From assembly GCF_000336755.1 (NCBI RefSeq), contig NZ_AOLK01000015.1, positions 96,662 to 160,661 on the forward strand: a DNA stretch of 64,000 nucleotides. The letters run 5' to 3'. The notes beneath the pieces are model-generated. The model was not told where the DNA came from. It ran no database searches and saw only the letters and a list, made by a program, of their open reading frames with translations. Position 1 is the first letter of the stretch; every line of letters starts with the position of its first letter. Made by a program: the position numbers and the translations under genes. The stretch is from Haloferax elongans ATCC BAA-1513 (lineage in GTDB: Archaea; Halobacteriota; Halobacteria; Halobacteriales; Haloferacaceae). Shown piece by piece: positions 7,854 through 16,700 of the stretch.

Positions 7854-9755
7854 ATGAGCGACGAGCACGCCGGGTATTCCGGCGCCGACTCGGGTCCGAA
7901 TTCGGACTCACGACCTATCGTCTTCGATCTTGCACCGAATTGTACAGTTGACGACGTCGAGACCGACGCGTACTACCACGCAGTCGTCAACGGCGTGGTC
8001 GAATACGGCATCTTCGTGGACATCTCCGACTCGGTCTCTGGACTCATTCACGAATCGAACCTCTCGACCGACTACGAGGTCGGCGACCGTCTCGTCGTCC
8101 GTCTGGACGACATCCGTGAGAACGGCGACATCGCGTTCGCGGAGGAGACACCCGACGACTACCGAACGCGGACGGTCGAACACGAACCGACGATTACGCC
8201 TATCGCTGACCTGACGGTCGGTGAGACGGTCACCATCGAGGGAACGGTCGCCCAGATTAAGCAGACCGGCGGCCCGACCGTCTTCCGCATCGCAGACGAC
8301 TCGGGTATCGTCGCCGCAGCAGCGTTCGAAGAAGCTGGCGTCCGAGCGTTCCCCAACGTCGAACTCGACGACGCGGTCCGCATGACCGGCAACGTCGAAG
8401 ACCACGAGGGAACGCGCCAACTCGAAGTCGACGGCCTCACGCTGCTCGAAGGCGAGAAAGCCGACGACGTGCGCAGCCGTATCGAGGACGCGTTGGACGA
8501 ACGCGCCGCCCCTAAGTCGGTCGAACCCCTTGTAGAGTGGCCCGCATTCGAGAAGCTCCGAGACGACCTCGAAGACGTTGCCAAACTGCTCCGCCGGACC
8601 GTCCTCGAAGGGCGTCCGATTCGCGTGCGCCACCACGCAGACGGTGACGGGATGTGCGCGTCGGTGCCGGTTCAACTGGCGCTCGAACGCCTCATCACCG
8701 AGGTCCACGACGACCCCGACGCACCGCGACACCTGTTCAAGCGCCTGCCGAGTAAGGCGCCGTTCTACGAGATGGAGGACGTGACGCGCGACCTGAACTT
8801 CGCGCTGGAAGGCCGCGCCCGTCACGGACAGAAGCTTCCGTTCCTCCTGATGCTCGACAACGGGTCGACCGAGGAGGACGTGCCTGCCTACGAGAACCTC
8901 GCGCACTACGACGTGCCCATCGCCGTCGTCGACCACCACCACCCCGACCCCGAGGCGGTCGACCCGCTTCTCGACGCGCACGTCAACCCGTACCTGCACG
9001 ACGAGGACTACCGCATCACGACGGGCATGATGTGTGTCGAACTCGCGCGGATGATTCACCCCGACGTGACCGACGACCTTCGTCACGTCCCCGCCGTCGC
9101 CGGGCTCTCGGACCGCTCGAAGGCCGAGGTCATGGACGACTACGTCGCGCTGGCCGAAGCGGAAGGCTACGACCGCGAAGGGCTCCTCGACATCGGCGAG
9201 GCACTCGACTACGCCGCCCACTGGCTGCGCTACAACGACGGTGCGTCCATCGTCAACGACGTGCTCAACGTCGGCTGCGACGACCGCGCCCGCCACGAGG
9301 AACTCGTCGAATTCCTCTCGACGCGCGCCGAGCGCGACGTCGACCGCCAACTCGAAGCGGCCGAGCCCAACCTCGAACACGAGCGACTCGACAGTGGTGC
9401 GAACCTCTACCGCATCGACCTCGACAAGTGGGCCCACCGCTTTACCTACCCCGCGCCGGGGAAGACGACGGGCAAGCTTCACGACCGAAAGGTCCAGGAG
9501 ACGGGCGAGCCGGTCATCACCATCGGATACGGCCCTGACTTCGCCGTGCTCCGCTCCGACGGCGTCCGCCTCGACATCCCGCGGATGGTCGCCGAACTGA
9601 ACGAGGAAGTCGTCGGCGGCGGCGTCTCCGGCGGTGGCCACCTCGTCGTCGGTTCCATCAAGTTCGTCAGCGGCATGCGCGAGGAAGTCATCGACAGCCT
9701 CGTCGAGAAGATGGCCGAAGCCGACATCGACGAAGAACTGTCGACGACGGCGTAA
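7854..9755 (+). CDS. RecJ-like DHH phosphoesterase with S1 and OB domains
   Basis: 633-aa protein. Domain order: an S1 RNA-binding domain (about 34-97), an OB-fold (about 125-200), a DHH phosphoesterase core with HHADGDG (260-266), LDNGS (334-338) and VDHHHPD (359-365), and a DHHA1 domain ending in a GGGVSGGGH motif near residue 600. This is the archaeal RecJ/GAN architecture, a manganese-dependent 5'-3' exonuclease on single-stranded DNA or RNA. The ATG at 7854 excludes a 39-residue upstream stretch of low coding quality; an AT-rich promoter (about 7812-7828) lies just before it. Haloferax encodes several paralogues. Confidence 0.92.
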   Translation: MSDEHAGYSGADSGPNSDSRPIVFDLAPNCTVDDVETDAYYHAVVNGVVEYGIFVDISDSVSGLIHESNLSTDYEVGDRLVVRLDDIRENGDIAFAEETPDDYRTRTVEHEPTITPIADLTVGETVTIEGTVAQIKQTGGPTVFRIADDSGIVAAAAFEEAGVRAFPNVELDDAVRMTGNVEDHEGTRQLEVDGLTLLEGEKADDVRSRIEDALDERAAPKSVEPLVEWPAFEKLRDDLEDVAKLLRRTVLEGRPIRVRHHADGDGMCASVPVQLALERLITEVHDDPDAPRHLFKRLPSKAPFYEMEDVTRDLNFALEGRARHGQKLPFLLMLDNGSTEEDVPAYENLAHYDVPIAVVDHHHPDPEAVDPLLDAHVNPYLHDEDYRITTGMMCVELARMIHPDVTDDLRHVPAVAGLSDRSKAEVMDDYVALAEAEGYDREGLLDIGEALDYAAHWLRYNDGASIVNDVLNVGCDDRARHEELVEFLSTRAERDVDRQLEAAEPNLEHERLDSGANLYRIDLDKWAHRFTYPAPGKTTGKLHDRKVQETGEPVITIGYGPDFAVLRSDGVRLDIPRMVAELNEEVVGGGVSGGGHLVVGSIKFVSGMREEVIDSLVEKMAEADIDEELSTTA

Positions 9756-9803
9756 GCCGCCGACACCGCAGAAACACCCGCGACTGCGACTCCACGATTC
9801 ATT

Positions 9804-11366
9804 TTATTCCGCGAACTCCACCCGTCTGAGCGCCAGCAGTCCGACGAGTGCTGCGACACCGACACCTGCGAGGAGGCTCGTCGGTGGTCCGCGTTCGCTC
9901 GCCCGCCAGTCGGCCGCGAACACGCCCCGATAGTAGTCGGCCGCAGCGGGGTCGTCGATAGCGAGTGCGATTTCGCGGTTCTCCCGCGCGGAGTGACGAT
10001 TCCAGTTCATACTTCCGACGATGGCTGTGTCGTCGGCGACGACGCCTTTCGCGTGGACTGCGCCGTACCGTCCCGCTGGCCGGGCGATGCGGACCGTGAA
10101 TGGGTTTCCGGTTCGGTCGGCCCAGTCGTTCAATCGCGTCGCCAGCGCCCGGTTCTCTTCTTCGACGTACCACGCGCTGCCAAGCAGGAGACGGACGCGT
10201 ACCCCACGCGCTGCAGCGCGCTTGAGCGCGAGGACGAACGGGCCGTCCGCCTCGACACTCGGTTGTATCACGTCGATTCGGTCGCTCGCGCCATCGAGGT
10301 GGTCGATAACCGCCCGTTCGGCGTTGTCTGGTGCGCGCAGGACAGCGATGCGGTCGGCCCGGACCGTCTCCGGACCGACGCGCGTCTGGTACGTTCCGTT
10401 CGACACGTCTGTGACGACGAACTGGCGGCCGACGCGGAACGTCTCCCACGGTCGAGTTGCTGGCAGTGAGCCGTCGTCGCGGAACGTGTTCGAGAGGTCT
10501 GCCGCGACGCCAGATGAATCGACGACGACGCCCCAGCCCCGGCTCTTTTTCCCACCTGTTCCGGCGGGCTTCCAGTTCTCCGTCGTGACGAGCGCCCTGT
10601 CGTCGACGACGGCGTACTTCGCGTGGTGAAACGAGTGCGGGTCGCCGACGACGCGAACGGTAACGCCCGCGGCGACGAGTCTGTCGAGTACGCGAGCGGA
10701 GTGCTTCGGAAAGCCGCCGACTGGTGCGTCGTCGACGAGTACTTCCACGCGGACGCCGCGCTCGTGGGCTGCAATGAGTTCGTCGGCGACGCGGGACGAC
10801 GAGACGACGTATCCGGCGAGGAGGAGTCTCTCGTCGGCACTACGGAGTGTCTCGATGGGGACCGCGGGGGAGTCAGGGAGGGCGAACAGTGTAGCGTTCG
10901 CCTCGTGGTGGGTCGTGACAGGTCTTCGGGGGAGCGTTCTGGGCCACCATGTCCAGCGGCCGTCACGGCGGGTGAGGACCGCCCCTTCCTCGCTTCGGTC
11001 GTAGACGAGTCGGTCGGCGACGTGGCCATCGACGCGGAGTGTAATCGTCTCTCCACTGTTGGCGAGCGAGAGGCCGGGTGAGACGATTGGGTGGTCGGTG
11101 AGGGCTGCGGCTGCGTCCGGGTCAGATGCGACGGCGACAGGACCGCCGGGCGCGACGATAGAAACACGCTGTTCGCCATCGTCGAGTGTGAGGTTCGCGC
11201 CTTTTGGGGCGTCTACGACGACGAACTCGCCGCTGTCGTCCGGTGTCGTTGGGTTGGGGAGTGCGGCGGTGATACGGGCGTCGGGATGGTCGGTTGCCGC
11301 CGCTATCGGAGCAGGCGCGACGGTGGCGACGATGAGGAGTGTGGTGAGGACGACCCGGTGGAACAC
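9804..11366 (-). CDS. Secreted, membrane-anchored phospholipase-D-fold protein (two HKD motifs)
   Basis: 520-aa exported protein. A Sec signal peptide covers residues 1-24; a beta-rich domain (about 30-125) resembling a lamin-tail/intermediate-filament-tail domain follows; then two PLD half-domains with HKD motifs H248-A-K250...D255 and H438-A-K440...D445, both followed by a GS/TTENW-like turn; and a C-terminal helix (497-513) with RR behind it anchors it to the membrane. Both active sites look intact. The substrate could be extracellular DNA or phospholipid. It is 93 bp downstream of the co-directional HEAT gene. Confidence 0.88.
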   Translation of the reverse strand: MFHRVVLTTLLIVATVAPAPIAAATDHPDARITAALPNPTTPDDSGEFVVVDAPKGANLTLDDGEQRVSIVAPGGPVAVASDPDAAAALTDHPIVSPGLSLANSGETITLRVDGHVADRLVYDRSEEGAVLTRRDGRWTWWPRTLPRRPVTTHHEANATLFALPDSPAVPIETLRSADERLLLAGYVVSSSRVADELIAAHERGVRVEVLVDDAPVGGFPKHSARVLDRLVAAGVTVRVVGDPHSFHHAKYAVVDDRALVTTENWKPAGTGGKKSRGWGVVVDSSGVAADLSNTFRDDGSLPATRPWETFRVGRQFVVTDVSNGTYQTRVGPETVRADRIAVLRAPDNAERAVIDHLDGASDRIDVIQPSVEADGPFVLALKRAAARGVRVRLLLGSAWYVEEENRALATRLNDWADRTGNPFTVRIARPAGRYGAVHAKGVVADDTAIVGSMNWNRHSARENREIALAIDDPAAADYYRGVFAADWRASERGPPTSLLAGVGVAALVGLLALRRVEFAE

Positions 11367-11459
11367 ACGCCGCGATGGGACCGGTATGGGTCAAAAAGGT
11401 TCGCAGGCTAGCTGTCGCTCTCGTCGATTGGTCGCGTCAGAAAACGAAGCGGTCTCGTC

Positions 11460-12719
11460 TCAGACCGTCGCTTCGGTTTCGACGTCGTCACCGAGGAACT
11501 CGGCGGCGAGTTCGGACTCGCGCTGGACGATGTACGAGCGGTCGTCGGTGTATTCGGCGGCGGATTCGAGGGCCGTCTGCGTGCCAATCTGGCGGAGCGC
11601 CCACGCGGCGCTGGCGCGCACCGAATCGACGTCGTCGTCCGCGAGAACGTCCGTGAGCGGGTCGACGGCGCGGGTGTCGCCGAGAAGGCCGAGCGAACGC
11701 GCAGCGGCCGAGCGCACGTTTTCGTTCTCCGTGACGAGTTTGTCCGCGATAGGCTGGGTCGCTTCCTCGGAGCCGATTTCGCCGAGCGCCTTGAAGACGA
11801 CCTTCTGAAGCGCCGGGTCGTTGTCGCTGTCGACGTAGTCGACGAGCATCTCGATGCCGTCTTCGGCGGCCATCTTACCGATTGCCTTGATAGCGCCCTT
11901 GTCGCGGCGCTTGGCCTGCGGTTCGACGGCGTCGAAGGCCGCATCGTCGTTCATTCGCGTGAACGCCTCGATGCAGTACTCCTCCATGAAGTCGGACTGG
12001 AAGCTGTCGAAGGCGAGGGCAATCATGTCGACGTTGCCGCGCTTTTCGTGTTCCTTGAGCGCCGAGAGCTCCGGCGGGTAGTCCTTGTAGTGGCCGAGCA
12101 CGTCGTAGAAGCCCTGCGCTTGGAGCTTCTCGCGGGTTTCGAGGTCGTCCCACTCCTGGGAGTCGTCGAGACCGGTCGTGAGGGTGTCGGCCACGTCGAG
12201 GAGGTCCGCGATGGTCTCTGCGTCCTCGTCGGCGTCGAGGGACGCCGCTTCGATAGCCTCGATAGCGTCGTCGATAGCGCTGTTGAGGGCGTCTGCGCCC
12301 TTTCCTTCGAGCGTGACGCTCGCGTCGAGCACGTCGTTGAGGTCCTCGACGAACGCTTCGACGACCTCGACGATTTCGCCTTCACCCTGTTCGGTCCACC
12401 GGGTGTCGGAAATCGTGGACTCGGCGTCTTCGAGTTCAGAAACGGCGTCTTCGGCGTACGGGCCGCGCTGGTCTTCGAGGTCGTCGCGAAGGTCCGAGAG
12501 GCGCGAGGAAAGCTCCTCGGCAGGGTCCTCGTCGTCTTCGTCTTCGGCCTCGGGCAGGTCGGCGGCGTCGATGTCTGCGTCGATGTCGTCGAGTGTGGCC
12601 TCGACGTCATCGAGGTCGGCTTCGGTCTCAGCCGCTTCGAGGGCCTCTTCGGCCTCGGTCAGACGCTCGTCGAGGCTCTCGGGCGAGAGTGCTGTCGTAT
12701 CGTCGTCCCCGTCACTCAT
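11460..12719 (-). CDS. Acidic coiled-coil plus HEAT-repeat protein
   Basis: 419-aa cytosolic protein. Residues 1-210 are extremely acidic and predicted mostly helical/coiled coil; residues 210-400 contain HEAT/PBS-lyase-type repeats, with clear units ALGEIGSEEATQPIADKL and SLGLLGDTRAVDPLTDVL near the C-terminus. There is no catalytic motif. Such proteins act as scaffolds; the partner is unknown. It is transcribed toward the phospholipase-D-fold gene with a 93-bp gap, so co-transcription is possible, but an intracellular scaffold and a secreted enzyme are an unlikely functional pair. Confidence 0.85.
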   Translation of the reverse strand: MSDGDDDTTALSPESLDERLTEAEEALEAAETEADLDDVEATLDDIDADIDAADLPEAEDEDDEDPAEELSSRLSDLRDDLEDQRGPYAEDAVSELEDAESTISDTRWTEQGEGEIVEVVEAFVEDLNDVLDASVTLEGKGADALNSAIDDAIEAIEAASLDADEDAETIADLLDVADTLTTGLDDSQEWDDLETREKLQAQGFYDVLGHYKDYPPELSALKEHEKRGNVDMIALAFDSFQSDFMEEYCIEAFTRMNDDAAFDAVEPQAKRRDKGAIKAIGKMAAEDGIEMLVDYVDSDNDPALQKVVFKALGEIGSEEATQPIADKLVTENENVRSAAARSLGLLGDTRAVDPLTDVLADDDVDSVRASAAWALRQIGTQTALESAAEYTDDRSYIVQRESELAAEFLGDDVETEATV

Positions 12720-12837
12720 ATGCCGGAAGTCCGTCCGTCTGTAAAAAGAGCGTTTCCCTTCGCTTCGCGTCGCGGCGGCCGGAGATGGGTGCCGTCATGA
12801 CGGGGTGTTTTTTGGCTTGCTCACCGTCTCTCAGGGC

Positions 12838-13608
12838 GTGACCCATCCGACCGTTGCCGTCCCGCAACTCTCGGTCGCCGACCTCGACACGGCCGCGAAC
12901 GAGGCAGCGATTCAGGAGCGAACGGCCGAACTGTCCGATAGCGTCGACGTTGCGCTCTTTCCCGAATACGCCCTGACGGGCTTCGTCTCCGACACCCGCG
13001 CCTACAGCGCCGCGCTCACAACCGCGCAGGCGACCGAGAAACTCTCGGCGGTCGCCACCGAAAACGACGTGGCTGTCCTCGCGGGCTACCTCGAACAGGC
13101 TGGCGAGACTCTCTACAATGCGGTTGCCTACGTGCGCCCCGACGGGGCTGCCACGACCTACCGAAAGCGACACCTCTGGGGCGACGAGGCCGCCGTCGTC
13201 ACGCCCGGTGACGAACTCGTCACCGTCGAGACGCCAGTCGGAAAGACGGGACTCCTGACGTGCTACGACCTCAATTTCGTCGCCGACAGCGCTGCCATGA
13301 CCGAGAAGGGCGTGGACGCGCTGTTCGTCGCCGGTGCGTGGCCCGCAGCGCACTCTGAGAATTGGCGGCTTCTCTGTCGCGCTCGCGCCCTCGACGGCGT
13401 CCGATGGCTCGTCGGCGCGAATCGGACCGGAACCGGCGGGAGCGACCGCACGGGGCCCGCGGAGTCTGAGTACGCCGGTCGATCTCTCGTCGTGAGGCCG
13501 GACGGGGCTGTCGCCGCGGCACTGAACCGAGACGAACGCGACCTCGTGTGGACGCTCGACCCTGACGTCCTCGCCGAGCAACGCGCGTTCGTCGGCTCCG
13601 TCGACTAG
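12838..13608 (+). CDS. Carbon-nitrogen hydrolase (nitrilase superfamily)
   Basis: 256-aa hydrolase or amidase. The catalytic triad is complete: E43 in FPEYALTG, K110 in YRKRHLWG, and C142 in LLTCYDLNF. The motif set is closest to the amidase/omega-amidase branches; the natural amide or nitrile is unknown. The GTG at 12838 gives the usual short N-terminus (VTHPTVAVPQL); an in-frame ATG at 12805 would add eleven hydrophobic residues and runs into the divergent HEAT-gene promoter. No operon partner is evident. Confidence 0.87.
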   Translation: MTHPTVAVPQLSVADLDTAANEAAIQERTAELSDSVDVALFPEYALTGFVSDTRAYSAALTTAQATEKLSAVATENDVAVLAGYLEQAGETLYNAVAYVRPDGAATTYRKRHLWGDEAAVVTPGDELVTVETPVGKTGLLTCYDLNFVADSAAMTEKGVDALFVAGAWPAAHSENWRLLCRARALDGVRWLVGANRTGTGGSDRTGPAESEYAGRSLVVRPDGAVAAALNRDERDLVWTLDPDVLAEQRAFVGSVD

Positions 13609-13663
13609 GACTGCGACCGACACGGCTCGAACGCTTATCCCTGCGGCCGCCTAATCCACGGCC

Positions 13664-14425
13664 ATGAGTGACCGACGCCGGGACGACGACGTGCTCGATT
13701 TGCTCGACGAACTCGGTGACACGCTCGACGAACTCGGAACGGAGCTTCGTGAGGAACGCGACCGCGAGGGTCGCCGCAGGACGCGAACACCGCAACCGCC
13801 GAGCTTCGGCGAGATACTCCGCTTTACCGAATCGTACACCATCCCGACGGTCATCGCCGTCCTCGAAGCGACTATCGCCTCGCTCGAACTCCTCCGGCGG
13901 CTGATGCGCCTTTCGGACCCGTCTCGTGCGATGGAGGACACCCGAAACGACGTCGACGCGCGAATACGCGACGTCCCGCGGAGCGCCGTCACGGGCGTCG
14001 ACCGCGCTCTGACCGAACTGCGAACCGCACTCTCGGAGGCTGACCTGCCGTCGAATCCGGAAGCGCGAGACGTACTGGAGCGCGCCCGGTCGCTCGCGGA
14101 CGAACTCGACGAGCGCATCGCCGACGCGGAACGCGAGCGAACCACGCGCGAACGCCGCTGGCGGCAGGACGAACAGCGGTTCGAGTCGCAGTGGCGGCGC
14201 GGCAGTGACGACCGGCGCGCTCGCGACGACGACCGCACGGACCACGGGACCGGCCCAGTCCGCATCGACGTGACCGAAGAAGGCTCTGAGTCGGTCGACG
14301 ACACCGAAGACGAGCCAACGGTCGATGTCGACGCCGAACTGGAGTCTATCAAGCAAGAGGTCAACGGCGACGACAGTGATGCCGGTGGCGACGACGGCGA
14401 CGACAAAGAGCCGAGCGACTACTGA
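13664..14425 (+). CDS. Haloarchaeal hypothetical protein, charged, amphipathic helix
   Basis: 253-aa protein that I do not recognise. The N-terminus is charged and predicted helical; residues about 48-85 hold a conserved-looking, less polar segment (FGEILRFTESYTIPTVIAVLEA) that may bind membrane or oligomerise; residues 85-170 are a long charged coiled coil, and the last 80 are disordered, Asp/Glu-rich tail. Its stop overlaps the stop of the convergent membrane-protein gene by seven bases. Gas-vesicle and septation-associated proteins can share this style, but nothing ties it to them. Confidence 0.75.
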   Translation: MSDRRRDDDVLDLLDELGDTLDELGTELREERDREGRRRTRTPQPPSFGEILRFTESYTIPTVIAVLEATIASLELLRRLMRLSDPSRAMEDTRNDVDARIRDVPRSAVTGVDRALTELRTALSEADLPSNPEARDVLERARSLADELDERIADAERERTTRERRWRQDEQRFESQWRRGSDDRRARDDDRTDHGTGPVRIDVTEEGSESVDDTEDEPTVDVDAELESIKQEVNGDDSDAGGDDGDDKEPSDY

Positions 14426-14886
14426 GCCGGTCCGATTTCGACACGGAGGAGTCCAGAGACCCATCCTGCCAGCGCGATAAGTGTGAGTCCGACAGCGCCG
14501 GTAAGCAACACGGTCGTCGTCTGCGTAGTGGTGACGAGCACACCCAGGGCGAACAGGAACGAGAGGACGCCGACGAGAGCCAGCGCGCCCGCGACACCGA
14601 GTTTCCATTGCGGGACGTCAGTTCGTCGGTTCCCGAGGCGGAGTAACTGGGCTGCCGCCGCGCCGACGACGCCGAGGCCGACGATGTACGCGCCAAACAC
14701 GAGGTCGAAGTGACGCTGGACCGGGCCGAAGACGACCTCAAGCAGGTCGAAGCCGACGATGAGCAGGTAGCCCGGAATTTGGAAGGGTTGGAACTGAACG
14801 CCATACGCGAGGCCGTACAACCCGGCAAGCACGGCCGTTGCGACGACTGTGTCGCGGGCGAAGGTGACGCTGCGCGGGTGGCTCAT
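14419..14886 (-). CDS. Four-helix membrane protein, hypothetical
   Basis: 155-aa protein with four predicted transmembrane helices (around 14-28, 40-75, 88-112 and 118-145) and little outside the membrane. I do not recognise a family. The ATG at 14886 (MSHPRSV) was chosen over a 47-residue N-terminal extension rich in Arg and Ser that reads like non-coding sequence. Convergent with the preceding gene, with a seven-base overlap of the 3' ends. No function is proposed. Confidence 0.72.
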   Translation of the reverse strand: MSHPRSVTFARDTVVATAVLAGLYGLAYGVQFQPFQIPGYLLIVGFDLLEVVFGPVQRHFDLVFGAYIVGLGVVGAAAAQLLRLGNRRTDVPQWKLGVAGALALVGVLSFLFALGVLVTTTQTTTVLLTGAVGLTLIALAGWVSGLLRVEIGPAQ

Positions 14887-14996
14887 ACACGACGTTGAAC
14901 GTGTAGCAGTATCAACATTGGCTCGGTCGGTTCGGACCCCAAAAGTGGATTCGAACCGTGAAGCGATTCGGACTGTGAGTGCAGGACAGAACCGAC

Positions 14997-15371
14997 TCAG
15001 ACCGGCGTAAACCGGTAGCCGTCCCACTCCTGGCTCTCCGGCTCGCGGATGCCAGCACCGGGTTCGCGGAGTTCCTCAGCGTAGACCGGTTCGACTTCGT
15101 CGCCGATTTCGACGTCCTCGGTTGTCACCTGTCCGATAGCACGTACTGGCTCGCCGTCGACGTCGAACTCGACGATAGCGAGCGTGTTAGGCTGGCGAAC
15201 GCCCGGCGGGGTCGCCGTCGACGTGGTCCACGTGAGGACCGTCGCGGTGTATTCGCTCAGGTCGACGGTGCCGACCGGTTCTTCGCCGCCCGGGCCGACC
15301 GGGTGGCCGGGGTAGGTGATGCTCCCGTCGGGGTAGCGGTACGCTTCCATCGGTGGGATGTCGTCGGACAT
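14997..15371 (-). CDS. DUF35-type OB-fold partner of thiolase, zinc ribbon lost
   Basis: 124-aa protein that overlaps the upstream thiolase stop (TAATG), the standard arrangement of DUF35 proteins with archaeal SCP2-type thiolases. The C-terminal OB-fold is recognisable (TLAIVEFDVDG...IGQVTTEDVEIGDEVEPVY). The N-terminal rubredoxin-like zinc ribbon expected in this family has no cysteines at all; its place is taken by YRYPDGSITYPGHPVG. In studied archaeal systems the DUF35 partner bridges thiolase and HMG-CoA synthase. Here it probably still binds the adjacent thiolase. Confidence 0.8.
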   Translation of the reverse strand: MSDDIPPMEAYRYPDGSITYPGHPVGPGGEEPVGTVDLSEYTATVLTWTTSTATPPGVRQPNTLAIVEFDVDGEPVRAIGQVTTEDVEIGDEVEPVYAEELREPGAGIREPESQEWDGYRFTPV

Positions 15372-16522
15372 TATCGGGACTCCATGATGGTGGTCGTGAC
15401 GCAGTTGCCGAAGCCGCCGACGTTGCACGCGAGGCCGACGTCCGCTTCGACCTGTCGCTTGCCTGCGTCACCGATGAGTTGCTTGTAAATCTCGTACACC
15501 TGTGCGACACCGGACGCGCCGAGCGGGTGACCCTTCGACTTCAGGCCGCCCGAGGTGTTGATTGGCAGTTCGCCGTCGCGGTCCGTGACGCCCTCTTCGA
15601 CGGCCTTCCAGCCTTCGCCCTTCTCGAAGAAGCCGAGGTCCTCAGACTGGAGAAATTCGAGGATGGTGAACATGTCGTGGAGTTCCGCGACATCCACGTC
15701 GTCGGGTTCGAGGTCGGCCATCTCGTAGGCGATTTCGGAGGAGTTGACGACGCCGCCCATGGTGGTCGGGTCGGCACGCTCGTGGACGACGTGGGTGTCC
15801 GTTGCGCCGCCGATACCGGAGATGACGGCGTAGTCGTCGGTGTACTCGCGGGCGACCGACTCGGGACAGAAGACGAGCGCCGCCGAGCCGTCCGTGATGG
15901 GACAGAAGTCGTAGAGGCGAAGCGGGTCAGCGACGATAGGCGAGTCGAGGACGGTGTCGAGGTCGACTTCCTTGCGGAACTGCGCGTGCGGGTTGTCGAG
16001 ACCGTTCTTGTGGTTCTTGACGGCGACTTTCCCCAGCGACTCGCGCGGGGCGTCGTACGTGTCGAGGTAGAGACGCGCCGTGAGTCCCGCGAAGGAAGGC
16101 AGCGTCACGCCGTGTTTGTACTCGACCGGGTGTGTCAGCGAGGCGATGACGTCTGTCGCCTCGGCGGTCGAGCGATGGGTCATCTTCTCGCCGCCGACGA
16201 GCATCGTCATGTCGGACGCGCCGGAGGCGACCGACTGCCACGCGGCGTAGACGCCCGCGCCGCCGGACGAAGAGGTCTGGTCGATTCGGGCGGTGTAGGC
16301 TGGCATCGCCGCGAGGTCGTGGGCGAGGGCGTTCGGGACGCCGGTCTGCCCTTCGAACTCGCCGCTTGCCATGTTCGAGACGTAGAGGTGCTCGACTTCG
16401 TCGGGCGAGACGTTGGCGTCCGCGAGTGCTTCCTGTCCCGCCTCGGCGAGCAGTTCGCGAATCCAGGCGTCTCGTTGCCCGAACTGGGTCATCGATGCGC
16501 CGATAATCGCTACGCGGTCCAT
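15371..16522 (-). CDS. SCP2-type thiolase-fold protein with Ser at the nucleophile position
   Basis: 383-aa thiolase-superfamily protein. The active-site histidine (H332 in KGHPLGASG) and C-terminal cysteine (C366 in LACNVGGFG) are in place, but where thiolases carry the acylated cysteine in a C-A-S-G turn this protein reads S84-S-S-G (DQTSSSGGAG). Classic Claisen condensation or thiolysis via a Cys thioester should therefore be impaired; an altered or purely binding role is possible. The ATG at 16522 (MDRVAIIG) is the family start. Co-translated with the DUF35 gene. Confidence 0.85.
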   Translation of the reverse strand: MDRVAIIGASMTQFGQRDAWIRELLAEAGQEALADANVSPDEVEHLYVSNMASGEFEGQTGVPNALAHDLAAMPAYTARIDQTSSSGGAGVYAAWQSVASGASDMTMLVGGEKMTHRSTAEATDVIASLTHPVEYKHGVTLPSFAGLTARLYLDTYDAPRESLGKVAVKNHKNGLDNPHAQFRKEVDLDTVLDSPIVADPLRLYDFCPITDGSAALVFCPESVAREYTDDYAVISGIGGATDTHVVHERADPTTMGGVVNSSEIAYEMADLEPDDVDVAELHDMFTILEFLQSEDLGFFEKGEGWKAVEEGVTDRDGELPINTSGGLKSKGHPLGASGVAQVYEIYKQLIGDAGKRQVEADVGLACNVGGFGNCVTTTIMESR

Positions 16523-16575
16523 ACGCGCACGTCGTCGCACCGAGATTTAAAACCGGGCAATCCCCTCGCGGTCAC

Positions 16576-16634
16576 GCCTCGACGACCTGCCTCGACGACC
16601 TGCCTCGACGACCTGCCTCGACGACCTGCCTCGA
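16576..16634. repeat. 13-bp tandem repeat, 4.5 copies
   Basis: Four perfect copies of GCCTCGACGACCT (16576-16627) plus seven bases of a fifth. It lies in the 178-bp gap between the divergent thiolase and the membrane-protein gene, about 55-110 bp before the thiolase start. A 13-bp unit is out of register with codons and the stretch has no supported gene, so slippage or a protein-binding array are the options. Confidence 0.9.
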
Positions 16635-16700
16635 ATCACTGCCACCTGCTCTCGACCACGTCTCAAACCGTTTATCAGTCGGTCTTTCGAACGGGTTTCT

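Noticed and set aside
7908..9641. 577-codon open frame antisense to the RecJ-like gene
   Set aside because: Same GC-bias effect; the sense gene has complete S1, OB and DHH motifs and the antisense protein has none.
16576..16634. CRISPR array
   Set aside because: The 13-bp units are directly adjacent with no spacers, and no cas genes are in the window.
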